DNA from: Saccharomyces uvarum
Lineage: Eukaryota; Ascomycota; Saccharomycetes; Saccharomycetales; Saccharomycetaceae
Reading direction: 5' to 3'
Assembly (NCBI GenBank): GCA_947243795.1
Contig: OX365940.1
Location: forward strand, 806,001 to 870,000
DNA: 64,000 nucleotides
Shown here: positions 29,721 to 39,466 of the stretch, one piece after another
Numbering within the stretch: position 1 is the stretch's first letter
How the letters are laid out: the number at the start of each line of letters is the position of its first letter
Position numbers and translations under genes: made by a program
Notes under the pieces: model-generated
The model's input: the letters and a program-made list of their open reading frames with translations, nothing else
Databases searched by the model: none
What the model was told of the DNA's origin: nothing

Positions 29721-32632
29721 GTCATCCTGTGCAGTTTGTGAAGGCTGGTAATAGTGATGGTAGCCACCGGTTGGGTGGTCAATATTCCATTCCTAAAGAT
29801 TTGAGAGAAAATCTCCAGGAAGAAGCTACACGTACTAGTGAAAAGGAGAAAGATGTGCTACAAGAAAAGATGGAAACCAAGACAGTGCACAATAGAGAGG
29901 ATGAGTACCACAGAAGAAGGTTTGATATGAGGCTTGGACCTGGTTCAGACGCAAAGAAAATTACATCCAAGGAAGATACTCAAAACGCTGTGGTACCAAG
30001 GAAAAGAAAATCTCGATGGGATGTAAAAGGTTACGAACCACCTGAAGAATCTCACAAAACAGTTGGCGGAAATTCCGACAATGCTTTAGTTGATATAGAG
30101 GGAGTTAAAGATTTAATGTTTTTCAAGCCTTCTGACCATAAATATTTTGCTGATATTGTATCCCAAAAACCTACAGGGGAACTGAGCAAGGACGAAAAGA
30201 AAGAAAGATCACTCTTGATGCTACTTCTAAAAATCAAAAATGGTAACACCGCAAGCAGAAGGACCTCAATGCGACTTTTAACTGAGAAAGCTGTTACATT
30301 TGGTCCAGAAATAATATTTGATCGACTATTGCCCATATTATTGGACAGGTCCTTGGAAGATCAAGAAAGGCATCTAATGATCAAGGCCATAGATCGTGTA
30401 CTTTACAAACTGGGTGACTTAACAAGACCTTACGCGCATAAAATATTAATAGTGACAGCTCCATTGCTGATTGACGAAGATCCAATAGTTCGTTCCACCG
30501 GTCAAGAAATCATCACCAATTTGTCCATGGTTGCTGGCTTAACGACCATGATTACGGTGATAAGACCTGATATTGAGAATGAAGATGAATATATTAGAAA
30601 CACAGCTGCAAGAGCAATGGCTGTAGTGGCAAAAGCTCTCGGTGTTAATCAATTGCTCCCTTTCATCAATGCAGCCTGTCATTCGCGGAAATCATGGAGA
30701 GCAAGGCATACAGGTATAAAAATTGTTCAACAAATAGGTTTAATCTTGGGAATAGGTGTACTAAACCACCTTGCTGGTCTTTTAAGCTGTATCAAGGATG
30801 GTCTAACAGATGACCATGTTCCAGTACGAATCGTTACAGCGAACACTTTATCAACGCTGGCCGAAAACGCATATCCGTATGGTATTGAGGTGTTCAATGT
30901 TGCATTAGAGCCCCTATGGAAAGGTATAAGAAGTCATCGTGGTAAAGTGTTATCTTCTTTTTTAAAAGCCGTTGGCTCTATGATCCCATTGATGGATCCA
31001 GAGTATGCTGGTTATTATACTACAGAAGCAATGAGGATAATTAAACGCGAATTCGACACACCTGATGACGACATGAAAAAAACTATCCTTTTAGTGTTAC
31101 AAAAATGTAGTCGAGTTGAATCTATAACGCCAAAATTTTTACGGGAGGAAATTGCACCAGAATTTTTCCAAAAATTTTGGATTAGACGTGTGGCCCTAGA
31201 CAAGCCGTTAAACAAAGTTGTTACATATACGACAGTAGTGCTAGCAGAAAAGCTAGGCTGCTCGTTTGCCATTGAAAAATTATTAAAACCTTTGAGGGAT
31301 GAAGCTGAACCGTTCAGAACAATGGGAGTTCATGCGGTTACAAAAATAGTAAATTTATTGGGGACAGCAGATTTAGATGAAAGGCTAGAAACGCGACTTA
31401 TTGATGCACTCTTGATAGCATTTCAAGAACAAACAAATAATGACTCTACAATTTTCAAAGGGTTTGGAGCAGTTACTTTATCGCTTGACACCCGTATGAA
31501 ACCTTTTTTAGCACCTATTGTCAGCACAATTTTGAACCACTTGAAGCACAAAAATCCTTTGATCCGTCAGCATGCAGCAGATCTGTGTGCGATATTGATA
31601 CCGGTCATCAAAAACTGTCACGAGTTTGAAATGCTGAATAAATTGAATATAATACTGTATGAATCCTTAGGCGAAGTATACCCAGAGGTTCTAGGTTCCA
31701 TCATCAATGCAATGCGCTGTATTTCGAGTGTTATGGATATAGATGGACTACAACCTCCAGTTAACCAGATTTTACCTACTCTAACCCCAATCTTGAGAAA
31801 TAAGCACAGAAAAGTTGAGGTAAACACTATCAAATTTGTCGGACTTATTGCCAAGTTAGCGCCAACCCATGCTCCTCCTAAAGAATGGATGAGAATATGT
31901 TTTGAGCTATTAGAACTATTAAAAAGTACAAACAAGGGAATAAGGAGATCGGCAAACGCAACATTTGGATTTATCGCAGAAGCCATTGGACCACAAGATG
32001 TTCTTGTTGCTTTATTAAACAATTTGAAAGTTCAAGAACGTCAATTACGTGTGTGTACTGCTGTTGCTATTGGTATTGTAGCTGAAGTATGTGGTCCCTA
32101 CAATGTTTTGCCGGTAATTATGAATGAATATACCACACCAGAGACGAATGTTCAAAACGGTGTCCTTAAAGCTATGTCATTCATGTTCGAATATATTGGT
32201 GACATGTCCAAGGATTACATATACTTCATTACGCCGTTGTTGGAAGACGCGCTCACTGATAGGGATTTAGTCCATCGTCAGACAGCCTCGAACGTCATAA
32301 GTCATTTGGCTTTGAACTGTTCAGGTACTGGACATGAGGATGCCTTTATTCACCTACTAAATATTCTAATCCCTAATATTTTTGAGACTTCACCGCATGC
32401 CATTTTGCGTATTTTAGAGGGGTTGGAAGCATTGAGTCAAGCGGTTGGTCCTGGTATGTTCATGAACTACATATGGGCAGGATTATTTCATCCAGCAAAG
32501 ACTGTAAGGAAGCCATTTTGGAGAGTATACAACAACCTATACGTAATGTATCAGGATTCCATGGTACCTTTTTATCCTGTTACGCGGGACAACAATGAAC
32601 AGTATGTAGAAGAGCTAGACTTAATTTTGTGA
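29717..32632 (+). CDS. HSH155: Hsh155, SF3B1-type U2 snRNP splicing factor
   Basis: Orthologue of human SF3B1, part of the SF3b complex of the U2 snRNP that holds the branch-point helix in the pre-spliceosome. The 971-residue product has the S. cerevisiae length. The N-terminal 130 residues are hydrophilic and carry the U2AF-ligand-type motif KSRWDVKGYEPP at about 97-108. The rest is a string of HEAT repeats, with conserved blocks such as NTAARAMAVVAKALG, SHRGKVLSSFLKAVGSMIPL and RRSANATFGFIAEAIGPQDV. Conservation is very high. A tiny upstream frame overlaps its start. The intron-containing GOT1, a splicing substrate, lies 6 kb downstream. Confidence 0.97.
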   Translation: MSHPVQFVKAGNSDGSHRLGGQYSIPKDLRENLQEEATRTSEKEKDVLQEKMETKTVHNREDEYHRRRFDMRLGPGSDAKKITSKEDTQNAVVPRKRKSRWDVKGYEPPEESHKTVGGNSDNALVDIEGVKDLMFFKPSDHKYFADIVSQKPTGELSKDEKKERSLLMLLLKIKNGNTASRRTSMRLLTEKAVTFGPEIIFDRLLPILLDRSLEDQERHLMIKAIDRVLYKLGDLTRPYAHKILIVTAPLLIDEDPIVRSTGQEIITNLSMVAGLTTMITVIRPDIENEDEYIRNTAARAMAVVAKALGVNQLLPFINAACHSRKSWRARHTGIKIVQQIGLILGIGVLNHLAGLLSCIKDGLTDDHVPVRIVTANTLSTLAENAYPYGIEVFNVALEPLWKGIRSHRGKVLSSFLKAVGSMIPLMDPEYAGYYTTEAMRIIKREFDTPDDDMKKTILLVLQKCSRVESITPKFLREEIAPEFFQKFWIRRVALDKPLNKVVTYTTVVLAEKLGCSFAIEKLLKPLRDEAEPFRTMGVHAVTKIVNLLGTADLDERLETRLIDALLIAFQEQTNNDSTIFKGFGAVTLSLDTRMKPFLAPIVSTILNHLKHKNPLIRQHAADLCAILIPVIKNCHEFEMLNKLNIILYESLGEVYPEVLGSIINAMRCISSVMDIDGLQPPVNQILPTLTPILRNKHRKVEVNTIKFVGLIAKLAPTHAPPKEWMRICFELLELLKSTNKGIRRSANATFGFIAEAIGPQDVLVALLNNLKVQERQLRVCTAVAIGIVAEVCGPYNVLPVIMNEYTTPETNVQNGVLKAMSFMFEYIGDMSKDYIYFITPLLEDALTDRDLVHRQTASNVISHLALNCSGTGHEDAFIHLLNILIPNIFETSPHAILRILEGLEALSQAVGPGMFMNYIWAGLFHPAKTVRKPFWRVYNNLYVMYQDSMVPFYPVTRDNNEQYVEELDLIL

Positions 32633-32745
32633 CTATATACAGTATATATATAATTTCCCTGTTACAAGAGTATTTTACCAGACATTTCGGCCTCCACCAT
32701 ATGTTCTGCCTTGGAGCTAGGTCCTATTGAAATATAAACTGGATT

Positions 32746-33978
32746 ATGAATCTCAAAAAAAAAGATAGCAAAAATATTGTAAAGTCAATCGTCAAACAGG
32801 AAAAAGAGATACAAGGAACTGAGATGGGCAAGGAAAAACTCGTTTCAGAATCAGTTTCATCGATGATTGATCCAGAGTGTGATCTAAAAATTCAGAATGT
32901 AGAAGATATAACCGCTGTTTCAGATTTTGAAATTTTGGCTACTTTTAGATACGATCCTGGTTTTACACGTTCTTTATCTTCAAATAAAAATAGATTTGAA
33001 TGTCCTGCTGTTAAATTGGGTTTAAGAGATGAAGAAATTAAGCAACAGATTATTAAGGAGAACTATTCGTGCTATTTGCGAGTAAACGAGGCTAGTTCCG
33101 GTGCAGGCCTTCTCAAAGATATTCAATCTCCTAGTGTCTGGAAGCAGTGCTGCAAAATCATTGAATGCCATTGCAAATCAGACATTTTACAAGTTATTTA
33201 CGAGAGATTTTTCTTATTAGAAGAACAGTATCAAAGACTAAGGTTAGCTTTGTCTTTTTTTAAAATTGATTTCAATATATCCCTATATGACTTGTTCAAG
33301 CTACTAATTGAAACTCTGGTTGATTGTAAAGAAGGTACCGTAGAATATATTGAAAAAGTGCAAAGTTTGGTTAGTGAAAAACAATGCTATAAAGTGCGGG
33401 TTCTTGTTTCTAAGGCAGGAAGTATTCGAATGGAGGCGGTACCATTACCTATGACGCCTATATTTGAATTGACTAAAAACTGTGACAATGCTTCCGACTA
33501 TTACATTGAAACAATGCTAAACGGATTTTTGAACCGTGGCTCAGTAAATTGGGACGTCACTATTGCATCCGAACCAATAAATAGGTCTGCTTTCACCAGT
33601 TTCAAAACAACGTCAAGGGATCATTACACTAATGCAAGAACTCACATGCAGATAGCCATTAATAAAGTGAAAGGAATGGAACCAGGTTCCCCTGTCTCTC
33701 AATGTGAGATTTTACTTTCCAATAAATCTGGACAATTGATGGAAGGTTCGATAACGAACGTGGCAATAATTCGTAGAGACTCTAACGGCAACAAGAAATA
33801 TGTGACACCAAAATTGACAAGTGGATGTCTATGTGGTACAATGCGCCATTATTTACTAAGGCTCGGTCTTATCGAAGAAGATGATATAGAGATAGAAAAG
33901 TTGACTGTTGGTGACGAGGTACTGCTCTTCAATGGTGTTATGGGATGTATAAGGGGAACAATAAAAATTAAAATTTAG
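32746..33978 (+). CDS. ABZ2: Abz2, aminodeoxychorismate lyase (PABA synthesis)
   Basis: PLP-dependent lyase of fold type IV that converts 4-amino-4-deoxychorismate to p-aminobenzoate and pyruvate, for folate synthesis. The body from about residue 61 (FEILATFRYDPGF) onward matches S. cerevisiae Abz2, including TSFKTTSRDHYTNAR (about residues 284-298), SNKSGQLMEGSITNVAII and TSGCLCGTMRHYLLRLGLIEE. The first ATG gives 410 residues, about 36 more than the 374 I recall for S. cerevisiae. In-frame ATGs at 32824 and 32863 would give 384 and 371 residues, so the true start is uncertain. Nine A in a row lie just after the first ATG. Confidence 0.9.
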   Translation: MNLKKKDSKNIVKSIVKQEKEIQGTEMGKEKLVSESVSSMIDPECDLKIQNVEDITAVSDFEILATFRYDPGFTRSLSSNKNRFECPAVKLGLRDEEIKQQIIKENYSCYLRVNEASSGAGLLKDIQSPSVWKQCCKIIECHCKSDILQVIYERFFLLEEQYQRLRLALSFFKIDFNISLYDLFKLLIETLVDCKEGTVEYIEKVQSLVSEKQCYKVRVLVSKAGSIRMEAVPLPMTPIFELTKNCDNASDYYIETMLNGFLNRGSVNWDVTIASEPINRSAFTSFKTTSRDHYTNARTHMQIAINKVKGMEPGSPVSQCEILLSNKSGQLMEGSITNVAIIRRDSNGNKKYVTPKLTSGCLCGTMRHYLLRLGLIEEDDIEIEKLTVGDEVLLFNGVMGCIRGTIKIKI

Positions 33979-34249
33979 GAAGACAAATAGATGTGTAAAG
34001 ATTATCTAATTTTTTTTTATAATAGTTTACAAATCCTAATTTTGCATAGTCAAGTATGCAAAAACAGATATAGACAACACGCGTAGAAAGCAATGAACTA
34101 AAACCGCAGTTTATACAATTATTTAAATGACATAGAGTGGGAGAAAAAAAGAGGAAAATGTAGCGGTAAGAGTAAAAATGGACGTTTCACTTCTGTGTTG
34201 GTTCTGTGTACACCCAACAGTCTTTAAAAAATACAATTTTTCTTTAAAT

Positions 34250-35767
34250 TTACTTATGAGCCTTACGTCTTTTGGTAGTTGGTGTTTTTCCACTGGCACC
34301 AATAGTAATATTAACCTTTGGAGGAACTGGGAAACCATAAGACTTTGCTACTTTAGCCAAATCCAACTTATCGATTTGATAAACAGTTTTCAGAGAATGG
34401 GAAGCGTATGCTTGTAGATATGATCTGTAACCGTCTTTAGCTGTTTGATGTAGATAATAATTGGATTTGATTAATTTTTCTAATTGCGATTGAACGTTGG
34501 CAATTTTATTTGTGGGGAATTCGTACTCATTCAATGGGACCTTGGAAGCCTTTAGATATCTCAAGAACCCCAATTCATTAGGAGTCAAGAACATCAAAGA
34601 TTTACCCTTACCCTTAGTACCTCTTGCGGTTCTTCCTACTCTATGAATATAATCTCTTGGATCATCAGGAGGATCGAATTGGATGATCCAATCCACAGCA
34701 GGGATATCTAGACCTCTGGCTGCAACATCTGTACAGATCAAGATACCTCTTTCTGCATTACAAAATTCGAAAAATGTGTTTGTTCTCTTCTGTTGCTTTT
34801 GCTTACCATGCAGTTCAAGAACAGGCAAATCGATATAGTTTAATAATTCAGCGTAGTACTTCACAGAGTTACATGATGATAAGAAAACAATAATTTTCTT
34901 TTTTTGGTTTCTTTTCAAAAAGGAGAATAATAGCAAAAATCTATTATCACTGTCACACACTACGTAGCCTTGCTCCAAACCATCTGCGGTAGAGTTGTCA
35001 GTTTCAGGAACAACGTTGATGAAAAGAGGGCCCGGTCTCAACGAGATTCTAGCCAAATCTTCCACTTTGGTGGTTTGCGTGGCAGAGAATAACATGGATT
35101 GTCTGTCTTCGTTTGGTAAGATCTTGATGATCTGTCTCATTTCATCTTCAAACCCGATTTCCAGGATTCTGTCAGCTTCATCGATAATCAAGGCTTTCAA
35201 ATTCTTAAACACGAAACCCTTTGTATTCTGTAAATGATCCAACAGTCTACCAGGTGTAGCAATCAACATGTTAACACCCTTCATCAATTTTTCGGCTTCC
35301 TGTCTTCTATTAGCACCACCGATAACAATACCGAAGGTTTGAGAATGGAATTCCATCAACTCTCTTGCCACACCGAAAATTTGCAAAGCCAACTCTCTTG
35401 TAGGGGTAATCACAATGATACCGGTACCGTTTCTTGGTTTGAACTTCAAAGAATGTAATAGTTCAATGGCGGGGATAAGGAAGGCCAGCGTCTTACCGGA
35501 ACCTGTCTTGGCAGCCCCAAGAACATCTCTACCGGCCAAAAGAGGTGGGATAGTTCTGGATTGAACAGAGGTCATAGTGGTGAACCCCATCTTTTCAATG
35601 GCTTTCAAAGTTGGCTCGGATAGATTCAGTTCTGCGAAAGTTTCCACATAAGTCGTCTGGTCTGCCTCACTTGTGGCTTCGTTTTGCTTTATGTTTTCAA
35701 TCTCATCTACTACAGGTTCTTCTGGAGATTCGGAATCTCTAGAACGCTTCTTGGAAGGGGTAGCCAT
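34250..35767 (-). CDS. HAS1: Has1, DEAD-box RNA helicase of ribosome biogenesis
   Basis: Nucleolar ATP-dependent RNA helicase needed for 18S and 27S pre-rRNA processing in both ribosomal subunits. The 505-residue product has the S. cerevisiae length. Motifs are complete: Q-motif region before residue 70, Walker [10 protein letters not shown] at 85-93, PTRELA at 122-127, TPGRLLDH at 171-178, DEAD at 196-199, SAT at 228-230, then [10 protein letters not shown] and HRVGRTARG in the second RecA domain. The C-terminus is Lys/Arg-rich (TTKRRKAHK). Its promoter has PAC and RRPE elements, a Reb1 site and an E-box. Confidence 0.98.
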   Translation of the reverse strand: MATPSKKRSRDSESPEEPVVDEIENIKQNEATSEADQTTYVETFAELNLSEPTLKAIEKMGFTTMTSVQSRTIPPLLAGRDVLGAAKTGSGKTLAFLIPAIELLHSLKFKPRNGTGIIVITPTRELALQIFGVARELMEFHSQTFGIVIGGANRRQEAEKLMKGVNMLIATPGRLLDHLQNTKGFVFKNLKALIIDEADRILEIGFEDEMRQIIKILPNEDRQSMLFSATQTTKVEDLARISLRPGPLFINVVPETDNSTADGLEQGYVVCDSDNRFLLLFSFLKRNQKKKIIVFLSSCNSVKYYAELLNYIDLPVLELHGKQKQQKRTNTFFEFCNAERGILICTDVAARGLDIPAVDWIIQFDPPDDPRDYIHRVGRTARGTKGKGKSLMFLTPNELGFLRYLKASKVPLNEYEFPTNKIANVQSQLEKLIKSNYYLHQTAKDGYRSYLQAYASHSLKTVYQIDKLDLAKVAKSYGFPVPPKVNITIGASGKTPTTKRRKAHK

Positions 35768-35865
35768 ACTTCTCCTATTGGTTTCACTCGTTCTTATGCT
35801 TGCTCACTATCGCACTATGTAGGAGGTATATACTAAAGAGTTGTATATACACTATAACATCTCAT

Positions 35866-35873
35866 CTCATCGC
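35866..35873 (-). promoter_or_regulatory. PAC element of HAS1
   Basis: GCGATGAG on the minus strand, 99 bp from the HAS1 ATG. It is an exact match to the Dot6/Tod6-bound PAC element of ribosome-biogenesis promoters. Confidence 0.85.
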
Positions 35874-35921
35874 AAAAGCCCAATATTGAAAAGAAAAAAA
35901 AAAAAAAAGAAAAGCGGAAAG

Positions 35922-35930
35922 AAAAATTTT
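35922..35930. promoter_or_regulatory. RRPE element of HAS1
   Basis: AAAAATTTT within the palindrome GAAAAATTTTC, an exact match to the Stb3-bound rRNA-processing element. It lies 49 bp upstream of the PAC element, the usual arrangement. Confidence 0.85.
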
Positions 35931-35962
35931 CAGTGCGGGTACCTCAAAATACAAAATAGAAT

Positions 35963-35969
35963 CGGGTAA
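35963..35969. promoter_or_regulatory. Reb1 site between HAS1 and TDA1
   Basis: CGGGTAA, the reverse of the Reb1 core TTACCCG. General regulatory factors such as Reb1 keep divergent promoters free of nucleosomes. Motif evidence only. Confidence 0.55.
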
Positions 35970-35984
35970 GCTTTCCATTACCAT

Positions 35985-35991
35985 TCACGTG
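35985..35991. promoter_or_regulatory. E-box (TCACGTG) between HAS1 and TDA1
   Basis: TCACGTG fits the Cbf1 half-extended E-box and could also be read by Tye7 or Pho4. It lies 16 bp beyond the Reb1 match. Motif evidence only. Confidence 0.4.
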
Positions 35992-36742
35992 CCTCAAATA
36001 CACACAGTGAGGGAACCATTTCTCGAAATACTGACATAATGACCTTTGCTAAAGATAGGAGCCAAGATATGGTATAGCAGCGAAAAACCGTACTTAACAG
36101 CTAGGTGCAATCTCTTCTCTTGTTAGTCATGCCAGATACTGAGTTATCAGAGCCCCGCGCCAGCAAACATCCTTGCATGCCTTAAACGTGAGCACCGCCC
36201 AGCCAGCGCACGCCGTTGATGCCTTTAACTACATCCATAATAAGTTCATCTCTCTTAGCCGCCAACGTGGTCTTCGCCGGTACAGGCGCTCTATTACTCC
36301 CACCTCACGCCATGGCCCAAATTCCGATTTATTTGGGTTTTTCCATTTTGACGCCCCGGAAAAACCTCCACGAGTCAGATTGTTCCGTGGGTTTCGTGGA
36401 TGGGTACCACGAGGACCCCTGAAACAAATATTATCACGAAAAGAGCGAAAATTTTTAGCTATTTTCGCCCTCTAACAATAGGGTGTAGAATTCTAGAACA
36501 GAAAAAGGAAAAAGAGGGCGGGGTATTATCACGTAGTGAGGATATGAAAATACATCGAAGGGGTATGACTTTCCCCGGTTCGTTGCTTCTTCCTTTTTAA
36601 TTTGACATTCCATTTATTTATTTACATATTTATTTATTTTTGTTTTCTACTCACTTATTTGCTTCTTACAATTTCCCATTCTTCTCTTGGTAAAACGTAT
36701 TTAGCATTCTAATAGCTGCAAAAGAACAAAACCACTCGAGAT

Positions 36743-38491
36743 ATGTCTACTAGCGCTTCTGCCTTCCAGTTAAAACAACGTCTGCCAGAAGAAAAGCCTT
36801 GGCCGCAACTAAGCGGCTGTAACGAAGATGCTCAAGCCTTCAAATGTAAATACGTCACCAACCACAACTCCTTGGGAGATGGGAATTTCAGTGTCGTGAA
36901 GGAGTGTATGAATGTTCAAACAAAGGATTTGTATGCGATGAAACTGATCAAGAAGCAAACCGTTAGGAACAAAATCCAGCTTATCCAAAGGGAGTTCGAC
37001 CTGTTGAGGTCGATAAGCGAAAAAATTAGAGATATGGAAAAGAAAAACGAGCACTCCCTAGACATTTTTGAAGGACACCACCATATTTTACAGCTGTTCG
37101 ACTATTTTGAAACAACGGATAACATCGTACTGATTACCCAGCTGTGTCAGAAGGGCGATCTGTATGAAAAAATTATCGAAAACCAAGCTCTAGACCTCCA
37201 GACTCAGGTCACGTCTTACTGTGCCTGTATAGTAAGCATTTTGGAGTTTTTACATTCGCAAGGTATTGTTCACAGAGACTTGAAGGCGGAAAATGTTTTA
37301 TTTAGATTAAGAGTAAACGAAAACGATAAAAACCTACAGGGCGAACATCATGGGGACTTTAAGTACGATCTTTTGGCCCACGACCTGGTCCTTGCCGATT
37401 TCGGTCTTGCTGCTGAATACAACACCACCAAGGTCAACTCGCTGAAGGAGTTTGTCGGTACAATCTCGTATATTGCTCCGGAAATCGTTAAATGCAAAGG
37501 CGTCGGTGATATGTCTACTGACCAAGTGGGCGCACTAGAGAAATATGGCTGTCCGGTTGACATGTGGGCCCTCGGTGTCTTGACATACTTCATGGCTTTC
37601 GGCTACACCCCCTTCGACTGTACTACAGATGATGAGACTTTGGAGTGTATTTCCAAATGCGATTACTACGTCGACGAACAAACAATGCACGACCCAAAAT
37701 ATGAACAGTTTTGGAACTTCGTTCAATGTTGTTTCACCGTCGATCCCGCCGTTAGGCGCTCTGCCACAAACTTAAAACACCATCCTTTCATCAAGGATTA
37801 TTTTGCTACTTCAAACTCTTTACACAACAAGGAAACCACAGATTTCGCATTCAACCCGACGATAAGAAGAGTATCTTCTACGGCGTCCATGCACACTTTG
37901 AGGTCGCCATCGAAATCGAGAAAGACCACTACACTGGCTTATTTAAACATGGACGGCGGGTCCTCGGAAACTGCCACTGCTTTTAACAGCAAGATGGACT
38001 TGCCTGACCTTTACGTTGATAGAACCATCAATTCTCGTGAACGATCACTAAACAGAATTAGAGATACTTTGAAAAAGACACTATCCATGACTTCTTTGAA
38101 GCCCGCTGCGACTTATGAATATCTCCATGCCAATAAGAGTGGCACTTCATCAAAGTCTGGGCTCGTGAAAAAGAATTCTACGTTTGTTCTGGACCCTAAG
38201 CCACCAAAGAATAGCTTAATGAACGGCTGTTTCAGTACTACGCCGGAATCGCGTTCAAACTTTAATACCCCCAAAAGCTTATCCAGACAAGGCTCATCCA
38301 CCAGTGTGAAGAAATTTGTCAATGATATGGATCTGCTTCTGACCCCACGTACCGCTTCGATGAGCAGCCACGATACCACAGCCATAAACGATAATGACTT
38401 TATAAACGATAAGAATCCTACAAGAAAACACGCAGCCTCATTCCAGGTGAATGTTGATGACTCTGACGGTGATGATACTATGTTAATATAG
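36743..38491 (+). CDS. TDA1: Tda1, nuclear Ser/Thr protein kinase
   Basis: Protein kinase that in S. cerevisiae phosphorylates hexokinase 2 when glucose is low. The 582-residue product (586 as I recall in S. cerevisiae) has the kinase domain at residues 39-350: Gly-rich loop GDGNFSVV at 45-52, catalytic Lys in AMK at 67, HRDLKAEN from 177, DFG at 219-221, and APE in the activation segment SYIAPEIV. An insert (about 190-212) separates HRD from DFG. The C-terminal 230 residues are Ser/Thr-rich with SPSKSRK and many RxxS sites, likely regulatory. The end DDSDGDDTMLI is conserved. Confidence 0.95.
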   Translation: MSTSASAFQLKQRLPEEKPWPQLSGCNEDAQAFKCKYVTNHNSLGDGNFSVVKECMNVQTKDLYAMKLIKKQTVRNKIQLIQREFDLLRSISEKIRDMEKKNEHSLDIFEGHHHILQLFDYFETTDNIVLITQLCQKGDLYEKIIENQALDLQTQVTSYCACIVSILEFLHSQGIVHRDLKAENVLFRLRVNENDKNLQGEHHGDFKYDLLAHDLVLADFGLAAEYNTTKVNSLKEFVGTISYIAPEIVKCKGVGDMSTDQVGALEKYGCPVDMWALGVLTYFMAFGYTPFDCTTDDETLECISKCDYYVDEQTMHDPKYEQFWNFVQCCFTVDPAVRRSATNLKHHPFIKDYFATSNSLHNKETTDFAFNPTIRRVSSTASMHTLRSPSKSRKTTTLAYLNMDGGSSETATAFNSKMDLPDLYVDRTINSRERSLNRIRDTLKKTLSMTSLKPAATYEYLHANKSGTSSKSGLVKKNSTFVLDPKPPKNSLMNGCFSTTPESRSNFNTPKSLSRQGSSTSVKKFVNDMDLLLTPRTASMSSHDTTAINDNDFINDKNPTRKHAASFQVNVDDSDGDDTMLI

Positions 38492-38865
38492 TACCGAAAG
38501 CAAACTTGCTTTTTTTTTCTTCTTGAGATCACATTCTTCATGAAAATTACGGTTAATTATTCTTTTCTAAAAAGAATGAAAATAAATGTAATATATAAAT
38601 AATTATGGGAAAATATGAAACTACACCAAAGAAAAGTAAAATACTATGTCTTTAAATACATGCATTTTATCTTTACCTTATATCGTTTGTTTATTATTGT
38701 TATTTTTTCGCGCCCCGTATTACCCGTCGCGTTTTTTTTTCGGGCATTTGAAAATTATTCAGTTTTGAACAATTAAGATGAGCTGAACGGTAAACCCTGC
38801 CTTCCCTATATAATCGATATACAGCCCAACGTAACGATTATCCATTCTACCCATCATCGTGTGAC
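38492..38865. other. TDA1-GOT1 intergenic region
   Basis: This 374-bp spacer holds the TDA1 3' end and the GOT1 promoter. A T-run (about 9) directly follows TDA1, and an 8-bp hairpin lies at 38559-38577. A Reb1 core with a T-run lies about 140 bp upstream of GOT1, and CTATATAAT lies near 38806, about 60 bp upstream. No gene is seen. Confidence 0.6.
38720..38726 (+). promoter_or_regulatory. Reb1 site plus T-run upstream of GOT1
   Basis: TTACCCG is an exact Reb1 core and is followed within a few bases by a run of eight to nine T. This pairing is common at nucleosome-free yeast promoters. It lies 140 bp upstream of the GOT1 ATG. Confidence 0.6.
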
Positions 38866-39363
38866 ATGTGGCTGACAGAGGCTCAAAGTATGTTTTTTTA
38901 TGTTCCGGATGCACATTGCTTTCCTAATGAACATGGTTCCTTTATTACTAACTATTCACTTTTCATAGAATTCGGTGTGGCCTTCACTTTCGGTGGTTTT
39001 CTTTTCTTTTTGTTTGGCGTATTTACTTTATTTGATCGTGCTTTATTAGCTTTGGGTAATATTTTGTTTTTAATTGGGGTATTTTTAATTATTGGTTCAC
39101 AAAAGACATACATATTCTTTACAAGACCAAATAAAAGACGTGGCTCGCTCTTCTTCCTAGTCGGTGCCTTTTTGATTTTGATAAAATGGACATTTTTGGG
39201 CTTCATAATCGAATCATTGGGTATTGTGAATCTCTTTGGTGATTTCTTCGGAGTCATCGTACAATTTTTAAGGTCAATGCCGATCATTGGTCCAATTCTT
39301 TCTCACCCTGCTGTTGCTCCAATAGTAGATAGATTAGCAGGTGTGAGAGTTCTACCAGTATAA
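38866..39363 (+). CDS. GOT1: Got1, Golgi transport membrane protein (spliced)
   Basis: Small tetraspanning membrane protein of ER-Golgi and Golgi-endosome traffic. The gene is split: exon 1 is 38866-38887 and exon 2 is 38969-39363, joined within a Lys codon. The spliced product is 138 residues, [17 protein letters not shown] at the start, the length of S. cerevisiae Got1. Four hydrophobic segments are visible, with [16 protein letters not shown] between the second and third and [18 protein letters not shown] at the C-terminus. Reading through the intron also gives an open frame of 165 codons, so unspliced reading would be misleading. S. cerevisiae GOT1 has an intron at the same place. Confidence 0.96.
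   Translation: MWLTEAQSMFFYVPDAHCFPNEHGSFITNYSLFIEFGVAFTFGGFLFFLFGVFTLFDRALLALGNILFLIGVFLIIGSQKTYIFFTRPNKRRGSLFFLVGAFLILIKWTFLGFIIESLGIVNLFGDFFGVIVQFLRSMPIIGPILSHPAVAPIVDRLAGVRVLPV
38888..38968 (+). other. GOT1 spliceosomal intron (81 nt)
   Basis: The donor is GTATGT, the branch point is the yeast consensus TACTAAC at 38946-38952, and the acceptor is TAG ending at 38968, 16 nt after the branch sequence. Its length is a multiple of three and it contains no in-frame stop, so it is easy to miss in frame-based gene calls. Confidence 0.96.
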
Positions 39364-39466
39364 CGCATTTATTTACGTACGCGTATCTAGGTAGAAATTC
39401 TCGAACTTTCTATAGGTATAAAAAAAATTTAATAATATTTACATGATTATCGCTTTCCCCACAAAC

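Larger units (their letters stand above)
35768..36742. other. Divergent HAS1-TDA1 promoter region
   Basis: This 975-bp spacer between two divergent genes carries the promoter elements listed separately: PAC, RRPE, Reb1 site and E-box, all in the 230 bp nearest HAS1. An A/G-rich tract with about 15 A lies at 35894-35908. A (TTTA)n-like stretch near 36610-36640 lies upstream of TDA1. The open frames at 36173-36600 do not resemble any protein I know and use poor codons, so I call no gene. Confidence 0.6.

Noticed and set aside
36173-36600. Frames of 66-100 codons upstream of TDA1
   Set aside because: Arg/Pro-rich translations in several overlapping frames of a GC-richer promoter, with no coding signal.
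36601-36650. Replication origin based on TTTA-rich sequence
   Set aside because: The best match to the ARS core has at least one mismatch, and such matches are frequent by chance in AT-rich spacers.
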